A DNA stretch of 64,000 nt from Mucilaginibacter terrigena (lineage in GTDB: Bacteria > Bacteroidota > Bacteroidia > Sphingobacteriales > Sphingobacteriaceae). Position numbers and translations under genes: made by a program. The stretch is from positions 310,001 through 374,000 of the forward strand of contig NZ_SEWG01000002.1 of NCBI RefSeq assembly GCF_004168255.1, in the 5' to 3' direction. Shown in pieces: positions 8,662-14,872 of the stretch (position 1 is the first letter of the stretch; every line of letters begins with the position of its first letter). The notes beneath the pieces are model-generated. The model was not told the origin of the DNA. It made no database searches and saw only the letters and a list, made by a program, of their open reading frames with translations.

Positions 8662-9861
8662 TTACTTTAAACTTTGTCCTCGTTTCTTCTTCCTACTCCG
8701 TTCAAACTGATTCAGCGCATTTTGATCCATATTATTAGCATTGTTATTAACGCCGAGCAAACCCCCGATAAGATTGCCACCGCGTATAGCCGAATTACCC
8801 ATCTGCTGCCGACCCGATTGTTGGATTGATAGATCTGCTCCGCGCTCGCCACTATACTTTTTATTTGAAAGGATAGGTTTGCCGCCGTGCTCTCCAACTG
8901 ATTGAGCCGCCTTGCTGTTGTTTCTATTTGCTTTTCCGATTTGATCCTGTAATTTTCCAGCGCCCTGCTGTACATCATTTCTATTTCCGGCAGTAACTTT
9001 TGTATCTGCGATAGCTCGCTTTGTTGCTCCGGTAGATTCTCCGGTTCGTTCAGGCTGGTTGGCTCTTGTCCTAATATTAGCCTGGTATATTGTTGTGCGA
9101 TCTCTTTCTTGTTCATAATTGATAGCATTTTTAACAGCCTGCCATTTGTAAGCGTTTCCTAAATGAGCGCCTTTAAACTGCATCCCATCGTAACCGTAAG
9201 AAACACCACTTACGAAACCTGTGCTGGCCTGGTTAAATAAAACATTAATACCCTGTGCTTCTAAGTGCGTGACAAATTGCTCTGCGGTTGGCTTTTGATT
9301 CAGTATGTTTTTTATAGTAACCTGCAACTTCATTTTTACGGATGGCTCGTCCGTGCGCTTCATCATTTCCAACTCATTCTTAGTCATGGCTCTTTCCTTT
9401 GCCTGGCGACTGGAAATTACCTCGGTTAAGCCGTAGTGCTTTTCCAACTTCCGAAGTATTTGTTCGCTTCGCTGATAGTCGTTACTATCGGAAAGGACTG
9501 TACCATCATAACCAATGCGGTTAACCAAAATGTGCATGTGGGGATGGTCTGCATCAAAGTGACGGAAGATTGCATATTGGTGTTGATTAAATCCCATTGC
9601 TTCCAGATAATCTTTGGCAATTGTTACCATTTGCTCATCCTTCAAATTTTCATGCGGTGGGAAGTTAACCGAGGTGTGATAAAAGTATTTAGCCAGGTTG
9701 GGCCTCAACACCCGGATCATTTTTACTTCATCCATAATGGTCCGCTCGTAGTGTTGAGCAAATGAAGTATCAAGCCACTTTGCTACACCCTTGTTCACTT
9801 TTTCAAGGTTATAATTAAGTGCTCCCCTAAACCCCTTCCCTTTGACCTGATCCGCTGTCAT
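8662..9861 (-). CDS. MobB-type relaxase (relaxase/mobilization nuclease family)
   Basis: This 399-aa relaxase should nick oriT and pilot the transferred strand during mobilisation. The histidine triad is at residues 101-110 (HFDADHPHMH), followed by ILVNRI, as in Bacteroidota relaxases of the PF03432 group. The N-terminal KGKGFRGALNYNL segment contains the likely catalytic tyrosine (Y17). The C-terminal ~145 residues are polar, low in complexity and rich in Q, N, G and R, and that part of the DNA also encodes another ORF in a different frame. Its ATG overlaps the stop of the MobC-like gene (ATGA). No type IV secretion genes are visible, so the island looks mobilisable rather than self-transmissible. 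Confidence 0.9.
   Translation of the reverse strand: MTADQVKGKGFRGALNYNLEKVNKGVAKWLDTSFAQHYERTIMDEVKMIRVLRPNLAKYFYHTSVNFPPHENLKDEQMVTIAKDYLEAMGFNQHQYAIFRHFDADHPHMHILVNRIGYDGTVLSDSNDYQRSEQILRKLEKHYGLTEVISSRQAKERAMTKNELEMMKRTDEPSVKMKLQVTIKNILNQKPTAEQFVTHLEAQGINVLFNQASTGFVSGVSYGYDGMQFKGAHLGNAYKWQAVKNAINYEQERDRTTIYQANIRTRANQPERTGESTGATKRAIADTKVTAGNRNDVQQGAGKLQDQIGKANRNNSKAAQSVGEHGGKPILSNKKYSGERGADLSIQQSGRQQMGNSAIRGGNLIGGLLGVNNNANNMDQNALNQFERSRKKKRGQSLK
8712..9116 (-). CDS. Overlapping ORF inside relaxase gene, coiled-coil plus one membrane helix
   Basis: This frame lies wholly inside the relaxase gene, same strand, different frame. Its product is protein-like: it begins MNKKEIAQQYTRLILG, continues through a polar helical region with spaced leucines (residues ~30-95), and ends with one hydrophobic segment (VIRLYAVAILSGVCSALITM) and a short basic tail. 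The overlapping relaxase segment is the low-complexity tail, as expected when one frame has been relaxed to accommodate the other. I chose the ATG at 9116; one four codons earlier, at 9128, is possible. It could be a membrane-bound mobilisation accessory protein. Coding is likely but not proven. Confidence 0.6.
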   Translation of the reverse strand: MNKKEIAQQYTRLILGQEPTSLNEPENLPEQQSELSQIQKLLPEIEMMYSRALENYRIKSEKQIETTARRLNQLESTAANLSFQIKSIVASAEQIYQSNNRVGSRWVIRLYAVAILSGVCSALITMLIIWIKMR

Positions 9862-10193
9862 TTCAGCAAACAGTTTAAAATATCCTTTTGCGTTTTTATT
9901 AATCCTAAAAGGATAGATAGATATGCCGGTGATAATTTGCCAGCGTGTAATTGCTTTACGGCTTGATTTAGATTTACGCCAACCTTGTGCAGTTCACGGT
10001 AAAGCGAGGCATTTACTGGCGATAACTTTATGGTAGGAAATCTTCCCGTAAATGCTTTCTGCCTGATCCAGTTTGCCGGTGTCATTCCCGATGCTTCGGC
10101 ATAATTTAAGACAGTATCATTTTCATCTTTTGTCAGGCGGAGATTCACTTGTATGATTCTTTTTTCTTCCTCTTGCAATGTTGGCCTTCCCAT
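9858..10193 (-). CDS. MobC-like plasmid mobilisation relaxosome protein
   Basis: The product, about 111 aa from the ATG at 10193 (MGRPTLQEEEKRII), resembles the small ribbon-helix-helix mobilisation proteins that bind oriT and help the relaxase. Supporting segments are VNLRLTKDENDTVLNYAEASGMTPANWIRQKAF and a C-terminal helix with LHKVGVNLNQAVKQL. The open frame continues upstream to 10268, but the extra residues do not look like this family, so the later start is preferred. Its stop overlaps the relaxase start by four bases, which indicates translational coupling. Confidence 0.8.
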   Translation of the reverse strand: MGRPTLQEEEKRIIQVNLRLTKDENDTVLNYAEASGMTPANWIRQKAFTGRFPTIKLSPVNASLYRELHKVGVNLNQAVKQLHAGKLSPAYLSILLGLIKTQKDILNCLLK

Positions 10194-10296
10194 GATCTTA
10201 GATTTTAAACGAAGTGCAAAATCAATTTTACTCCGAAGGAGCAAGCCGTTTAAGCGTAGCGAAAACATGGCTTGCTCCTAACAGATGAACACACAT

Positions 10297-10587
10297 TTAT
10301 TTACTGAAGCTAATACGTTTGCTTTTTACTTCCCCTCTCAAAACTTTCATAATATCCTCATAATTGTAATAAAGGATTCCACCTATTTTAGTGAATGGTA
10401 TAGTTCCATTCTGCCGCAAGTTTTGCAGGGTGTTGTCGGAAATTTTCAGAAGATTCTTAACCTGGTAACTCTTTAAAAACTTTTTCTGTTCCTCTGTTGA
10501 GCCGCCGCCCAACAAAGCTTTCATTTGATTTAACAATCGTTCTCCGAACTCCTGCAAATCCTCTCTGGTGATAATTTCTGCTGCCAT
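10297..10587 (-). CDS. Helix-turn-helix protein, excisionase/MerR-like fold
   Basis: This 96-aa protein has an N-terminal helical lead and then a HTH_17-type DNA-binding core (residues ~40-88: YQVKNLLKISDNTLQNLRQNGTIPFTKIGG, then YNYEDIMKVL). Such proteins in Bacteroidota mobile elements act as excisionase-like recombination directionality factors or regulators of the mobilisation genes. It lies upstream of mobC and downstream of the integrase, all on the minus strand. The fold call is firm; the excisionase role is inferred from position. Confidence 0.75.
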   Translation of the reverse strand: MAAEIITREDLQEFGERLLNQMKALLGGGSTEEQKKFLKSYQVKNLLKISDNTLQNLRQNGTIPFTKIGGILYYNYEDIMKVLRGEVKSKRISFSK

Positions 10588-10979
10588 AATAAATATTCGT
10601 TTTTATTAGTTAAAACTTAAACCTGTTGTGATATAAGGTATTGGACAAGTCCAACTTTCGGCTGTACCCATGGCGCAAAGTTGGACCCTTTGTTTGAATA
10701 AAATTCACCACCTGTACCTAACTGATGTGTTTTTTTTTCCAAAATAATTTACCATCACTTCAAGCTTCAGCACAAAAGTGAAAGTAAGGCTTGAAAAAAC
10801 TTCACACCTCATGTATGAGGTAGGTGTTTTTTTACAAAAATGAGTGAAGTGAATCGGAAATTACTCCGAGGTTATCCGAGTCGGACTTAACTTTTTTAAA
10901 AAAGCTAGATTGAGCTTGTCCATTCTAAAACAACTTGATGTTCCAAATTGGAACATCAAGTTGTTGAATTTAATAACCA
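10588..10979. other. Non-coding region between integrase and HTH gene with dyads; candidate oriT/regulatory region
   Basis: No gene is seen in these ~390 bases. The stretch holds an inverted repeat TTGGACAAGTCCAA (10641-10654) with a further TTGGAC at 10681. It also holds a tight dyad ACCTCATGTATGAGGT (10806-10821) followed by AGGTG and a T8 run. Finally there is a perfect 18-bp inverted repeat at 10929-10965. Its place upstream of the HTH and mob genes suits promoters, operators or an oriT; none is proven. Confidence 0.45.
10929..10965. repeat. Perfect 18-bp inverted repeat downstream of integrase
   Basis: The arms 10929-10946 and 10948-10965 (core CAACTTGATGTTCCAA) are perfectly complementary around a single central A. 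It sits 15 bp past the integrase stop. On the minus strand only a short T4 follows, so termination is possible but not the obvious role. A recombinase, Xis or relaxosome site is an alternative. Confidence 0.75.
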
Positions 10980-12236
10980 TTACTGATTGGTGACTTTCTT
11001 AAGGACGGCAGATTTTTTGGCTTCCATCTTACCTCTAAGCATATCCATATCCCGGCTAACTGTACTATCTAAAATTTTTGCATAATGCTGGGTAGTGCGA
11101 ATATTCTTATGTCCCAACATTTTTGAAACGCTTTCTATAGATACCCCGTTGGCAAGCGTAACCGTAGTGGCGAACGTGTGCCTGGCGATATGAAACGTCA
11201 ATTCTTTTTCAATCCCGCATACGTCAGCTATCTCTTTTAAATAGGCATTCATTTTTTGATTACTTAAAACTGGCAGCAATTTCCCTTCATTAATACATGC
11301 CGGATAATCCTCATACTTTTTCAATAGGTCAAGGGCGACGGGCAGCAAAGGGATGCGGGAAGCAGTCTCAGTTTTTTGCCTTGTTGTAAATATCCACTTT
11401 TGGCTATCAATGCCTGTGCTTATCTCAGAACGTTTCAATTTGTTCACATCGGCGTAGGCCAAGCCTGTATAACAACTAAACAAAAATACATCACGAACTT
11501 GGTTAAGTCTTTCTGAAACAAAGCGCTTTTCACTAATCGAATCCAGCTCGTCGCTTGATAAGAAATCTCTGATTACCTCCTTGATCTTAGTTTTATAATT
11601 AATAAAAGGGCTACGTACAAGCCAATTATTAGCCACGCAGATATGAATAATCTTTTTTAGGTTCTTAATGTACTTAACGGCTGAGTTGTTATTGCAATGC
11701 CTTACCGTTCTAAGATAAAATTCAAGCGATGTCACAAACTCATGATCCAAATCTTGAATATTGATATCAGAGACTTTATACTTCCACTTTAAGAAGTTTT
11801 TTACGTGTTTAATTGTGGTCTGATAGCGAATGGCAGTAGCGGGTGCATATTCTTTCCCAATCAGCGCTTCAACCTGCCTGTTATGATCTTCAAAGATTGG
11901 GATCAACATCCGGCAGACAACTTCCTCTTCAATGCCATTCATGCGGTCTTTAAAGGTTTGCGCTGTAATGGGGATATTCCGTTCGATCATTTCCCGGTAA
12001 ACCTCGTAGGCTTTTTGTTCAACCGTTTTTAAATGGTTGTTGACGGATTTGGCTTCATCAGTGTTACCCATCACTTTTTGGGCGATAGTATTCCATTTAT
12101 CAGGAGGGGCATTTCGCTTAGTTGCGATCTCAACTCGCTCACTGTCAATAGTTATCCGTAGATAAATAGGGGCGTTGCCATTGGGTAACGCCTTGGTTCG
12201 TTTCATCTGAAACAAAAGGGCAAAAGATTTTGTCAT
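10980..12236 (-). CDS. Tyrosine recombinase (site-specific integrase)
   Basis: This is a 418-aa integrase of the Bacteroidota tyrosine-recombinase type, with an N-terminal arm-binding/SAM-like part (about 1-200) and a C-terminal catalytic part. The box H349-IA-R352-H, the GHK histidine near 376 and the nucleophile Y385 (in TTQHYAKIL) are all present. The usual first catalytic Arg (TGxR) is replaced: the motif reads TGLAYADV. A comparable substitution is known in the CTnDOT integrase, so the enzyme can still be active. It points away from ssrA and lies 250 bp from its 3' end, which marks ssrA as the target of the island. Confidence 0.92.
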   Translation of the reverse strand: MTKSFALLFQMKRTKALPNGNAPIYLRITIDSERVEIATKRNAPPDKWNTIAQKVMGNTDEAKSVNNHLKTVEQKAYEVYREMIERNIPITAQTFKDRMNGIEEEVVCRMLIPIFEDHNRQVEALIGKEYAPATAIRYQTTIKHVKNFLKWKYKVSDINIQDLDHEFVTSLEFYLRTVRHCNNNSAVKYIKNLKKIIHICVANNWLVRSPFINYKTKIKEVIRDFLSSDELDSISEKRFVSERLNQVRDVFLFSCYTGLAYADVNKLKRSEISTGIDSQKWIFTTRQKTETASRIPLLPVALDLLKKYEDYPACINEGKLLPVLSNQKMNAYLKEIADVCGIEKELTFHIARHTFATTVTLANGVSIESVSKMLGHKNIRTTQHYAKILDSTVSRDMDMLRGKMEAKKSAVLKKVTNQ

Positions 12237-12240
12237 TTTC

Positions 12241-12478
12241 AGGTCTCTAAAGGGTTAAAAAATTAGTCCTTTACACAGCAGATTTCAATGAGTTGATTTT
12301 GGATAACAAATTGAAATACAGTATCTTCCATCGTTTCCAGAGACCTAAGGTAAGAAACTTGTTGAGGTCTCCGAATAGGTCTCCAGAACGTTGAGCTATT
12401 TTGACATCTTTTGAGTTCGAATTCATAAAAAAACGCTATAAAACCGGGTTTTATAGCGTTTTGATCTTCTTTAGACCT
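12241..12478. repeat. Cluster of AGGTCTC repeats between integrase and ssrA; candidate arm-type sites
   Basis: The heptamer AGGTCTC is repeated between the integrase start and the ssrA 3' end. Direct copies are at 12241-12247, 12365-12371 and 12377-12383, an inverted copy is at 12340-12346, and a partial inverted copy (AGACCT) is at 12473-12478. The two middle direct copies are 12 bp apart. Such spacing beside an attachment site is what integrase arm-binding or excisionase sites look like (inference). Confidence 0.55.
12427..12461 (-). terminator. Intrinsic terminator downstream of tmRNA
   Basis: The arms 12431-12443 and 12449-12461 (AAACGCTATAAAA and complement) form a 13-bp stem; on the minus strand it is followed by a T7 run. 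It lies 25 bp past the tmRNA 3' end and would end ssrA transcription. If the island's core crossover is in the ssrA 3' end, this terminator is either carried by the island or marks a crossover further out. Confidence 0.8.
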
Positions 12479-12483
12479 GTAAG

Positions 12484-12512
12484 AGTGGAGCCGGAGGGAT
12501 TCGAACCCTCGT
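12484..12512. other. Candidate attachment site at the ssrA 3' end
   Basis: The tmRNA T-arm and acceptor 3' strand (minus strand GGGTTCGAATCCC and following) is a typical integrase target. The integrase lies next to it and the AT-rich cargo stretches leftward. No second copy of this sequence is found between 1 and 12,240, so the partner att copy must be beyond the left edge. Confidence 0.5.
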
Positions 12513-12852
12513 CCAAACATGGTATAAGTAAAGCTTTCTACATGTTTAGCTGTTATTTAATTGTAGGGACTATGGAAGGTTAACCGCTTACCTGTACCTT
12601 AATCCTTAGGTGCTTTGTTTCGCTTGCTTACCACACCTTAAGCAGGCTATTCTCATTTTTCGATGCCCCAATTGCCGATCCAATGAGAAGGAAAACCGGC
12701 GGGACAAAAGCTATGCTAATTCTAAATTAGGCAGCTAAGGCGTAGTTATTTTCGCCATTTGTAAGTTTGAGCGTTCAGATTTAAGCGCTAATTCACACAA
12801 CGCGCTACATGCTTACTTAGTTATCTCCATCCTGTCAATTCCGGTCGACCCC
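12486..12852 (-). ncRNA. ssrA: tmRNA (transfer-messenger RNA)
   Basis: tmRNA rescues ribosomes stalled on broken mRNA. The 5' end GGGGTCG (top base 12852) pairs with the 3' acceptor strand CGGCTCC, with wobble pairs, and the T-arm GAGGG-TTCGAAT-CCCTC is complete. The tag frame ends GENNYALAA followed by TAA (12727-12756), the tag form seen in Bacteroidota. The CCA end is not encoded (ACT instead), so it would be added after transcription. The gene is intact although a genomic island abuts its 3' end. Confidence 0.95.
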
Positions 12853-12900
12853 ATTTTTGGTTAGCAGTTGTTAGTTGCCAGTTTGCAGATATTTCAACTA

Positions 12901-12908
12901 CAAATATA
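12901..12908 (-). promoter_or_regulatory. Predicted -7 element TATATTTG of ssrA
   Basis: TATATTTG on the minus strand matches TAnnTTTG exactly and lies about 50 bp upstream of the mature tmRNA 5' end. This leaves a ~40-nt leader for RNase P to remove. No clear -33 TTG is seen. Confidence 0.5.
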
Positions 12909-13001
12909 CTCAAATAAGTTTACAGTGGGCTGTTTAAACATTTGCAAAATGTCAAACTATTGTTTTCTGACTGCAAAAAGAATACTACCAACTGCAAACT
13001 A

Positions 13002-14207
13002 TTAAATGTCAGCCGCGCGTCCCGGATATACTTTTAACGCTTCTGCCAAACAAAGCATAGCCTTATTAAGATCATCGTTGTTAAGCACGTATGCCATTCT
13101 CACTTCGTTTGATCCGGCGCCCGGTGTGCTGTAAAAGCCTGTAGCAGGAGCCATCATTACAGTTTGGTTTTCGTAGCTAAAGCTTTCCAGCATCCACTGG
13201 CAAAACTTATCGGCGTTATCAATCGGGAACTTAGCTACTACGTAAAATGCGCCGCCCGGGTTTGGGCAGTACACACCTTCAATTTTATTAAGGGCGGTTA
13301 CCAGGGTATCGCGGCGTTTGGTATATTCTTTATTTACTGCAGCGAAATATTCATCAGGTGTGTCAACAGCGGCTTCGCCGGCAATTTGCTCTACCATGCC
13401 GGCCGAAAGCCTTGCCTGTGCAAATTTTAACCCGGCTGCTAATACTGCTTTGTTCTTGGTTATCAGGCACCCCAGGCGTGCCCCGCATGCGCTGTAACGC
13501 TTGCTCACAGTATCCATCACAATTACATTCTCGTCCAAACCACTCAGGTGCATGGGCGATATAAACTGGCGGCCATCATAACAAAACTCGCGGTATGCCT
13601 CGTCGCTAAATAAATACAGGTCATACTTTAAAGCAAGTTCTTTCAAGGCATCCAGTTCTTCTTGCGAATACAAATAACCTGTAGGGTTATTAGGGTTGCA
13701 AATGATGATAGCTTTTGTTTTATCGGTTATCAGTTTCTCAAATTCGCTGATAGGGGGCAGGGCGAAACCATTGTCAATATAAGACAGGATAGGTTTTACC
13801 ACCACATCGCTTTGGTTGGCAAAGCCGTTATAGTTAGCATAAAAAGGCTCGGGGATGATCACCTCATCGCCCGGGTCAAGGCAGGCCATCATACCAATTG
13901 TGATGGCTTCAGAACCGCCCGTGGTAACAATTATATTTTCGGGCGTAATGTTATAACCCAGCTTATTGTAGTATTCGGTAAGCTTTTTACGATAGCTCAA
14001 CGTGCCCTCAGAAGGAGTATAGGCCCATACCTTAAAGTCGATATTTTTAATGGCATTAAGCATTCCTTCAGGTGTTTCAATATCCGGCTGGCCAATGTTA
14101 AGATGGTACACTTTTTTACCTTCAAGCTTGGCTTTATCAGCAAACGGCGTTAATTTACGTATAGGCGATGCGGGCATGCGCTGCCCTTTTTGCGAAATTT
14201 TTGGCAT
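13002..14207 (-). CDS. Class I/II pyridoxal-phosphate aminotransferase
   Basis: This is a 401-aa aspartate-aminotransferase-fold enzyme that transfers amino groups between amino and 2-oxo acids in the cytoplasm. It shows the N-terminal HLNIGQPDIETP motif, the NPNNPTGYLYS cofactor/substrate motif, SDEAYREFCYDG, and the PLP lysine K236 in DTVSKRYSACGARLG. Substrate specificity cannot be read from sequence; aspartate or an aromatic 2-oxo acid is likely for this group. The gene stands alone on the minus strand, with terminator-bearing DNA upstream of its start. Confidence 0.9.
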   Translation of the reverse strand: MPKISQKGQRMPASPIRKLTPFADKAKLEGKKVYHLNIGQPDIETPEGMLNAIKNIDFKVWAYTPSEGTLSYRKKLTEYYNKLGYNITPENIIVTTGGSEAITIGMMACLDPGDEVIIPEPFYANYNGFANQSDVVVKPILSYIDNGFALPPISEFEKLITDKTKAIIICNPNNPTGYLYSQEELDALKELALKYDLYLFSDEAYREFCYDGRQFISPMHLSGLDENVIVMDTVSKRYSACGARLGCLITKNKAVLAAGLKFAQARLSAGMVEQIAGEAAVDTPDEYFAAVNKEYTKRRDTLVTALNKIEGVYCPNPGGAFYVVAKFPIDNADKFCQWMLESFSYENQTVMMAPATGFYSTPGAGSNEVRMAYVLNNDDLNKAMLCLAEALKVYPGRAADI

Positions 14208-14280
14208 ACTGCAAAATTAGTAAAAAGATGTAATACACCTTTTGTAAAATCTATGCATACATAATAATATTTAAGGGCAT

Positions 14281-14308
14281 AAAAAAAGGCATCCGTTAAG
14301 GATGCCTT
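14281..14308 (-). terminator. Intrinsic terminator of the DUF1573 gene
   Basis: The arms AAGGCATCC (14286-14294) and its complement (14300-14308) enclose a 5-nt loop. A run of A on the plus strand (14281-14287) gives a U-tract for the leftward gene ending at 14334. Confidence 0.8.
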
Positions 14309-14333
14309 AAATTTTTATTTGCATAAGGGTTTT

Positions 14334-14735
14334 TTACCTGCTGCTTACCGCGGGCTTCGCAACAACCTCGCCTACAATATTTAAATACTTGGTAGGTGTT
14401 TTAGCGTTTGATGTTACTACAATGGTTTTATTAAATGCCGAAGCTGCCGCCGCGTTGTAAGTTATCTTGATAGATCCTTTACCATTTGGCGCTACAGGCG
14501 TTTTGGTATAATCTGCAACTGTACAGCCGCAGGTTGGCTTAACCTCGGTTAATATTAACGGCGATTTGCCAACGTTGGTAAATTCAAACACAGTAGTAAC
14601 AGGGGTGCCTTGTGGAATTTTACCAAAATCGTGTTTTTCCTCGTTAAATTTAAATTCGGCTTGTGTGTCGGTTTGGGCAGATGCGTTAAAGGCGAAGCCT
14701 AAAACAACTGCGCATATTAATAGTAGTTTTTTCAT
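14334..14735 (-). CDS. DUF1573 exported protein
   Basis: This 133-aa exported protein has a clear signal peptide (residues 1-20, ending FNASAQ) and one DUF1573 domain. That Ig-like fold is very common in Bacteroidota, with the hallmark segment FEFTNVGKSPLILTEVKPTCGCTVADY. Its molecular role is not established. It is monocistronic, with its own terminator, and is divergently arranged to the E1 dehydrogenase gene. Confidence 0.88.
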   Translation of the reverse strand: MKKLLLICAVVLGFAFNASAQTDTQAEFKFNEEKHDFGKIPQGTPVTTVFEFTNVGKSPLILTEVKPTCGCTVADYTKTPVAPNGKGSIKITYNAAAASAFNKTIVVTSNAKTPTKYLNIVGEVVAKPAVSSR

Positions 14736-14872
14736 GGTTGCATGTTTGATTATTACAAATATAAAAGGTTTAACCTAAATACAAAACTATTGTAAAAACT
14801 ATATGTTTTACACTAACCAATACAAATAACAGAATAGAATTTCCTAATTTTACCGCCTAAACAAAATTTTAT

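Noticed and set aside
1-12240. A second copy of the tmRNA 3' end as the far attachment site
   Set aside because: No GGGATTCGAACCC-like sequence is found in this part, so the other att copy is assumed to be outside the window.
12263-12583. Frames on both strands across the ssrA 3' end (including one containing EGFEPS-type sequence)
   Set aside because: They run through the tmRNA acceptor and T-arm; this sort of peptide is the known false ORF over tRNA-like ends.
13662-14153. 163-codon frame opposite the aminotransferase gene, and similar long frames opposite the E1 gene (e.g. 15688-16503)
   Set aside because: They are antisense shadows of well-supported genes; no independent features.
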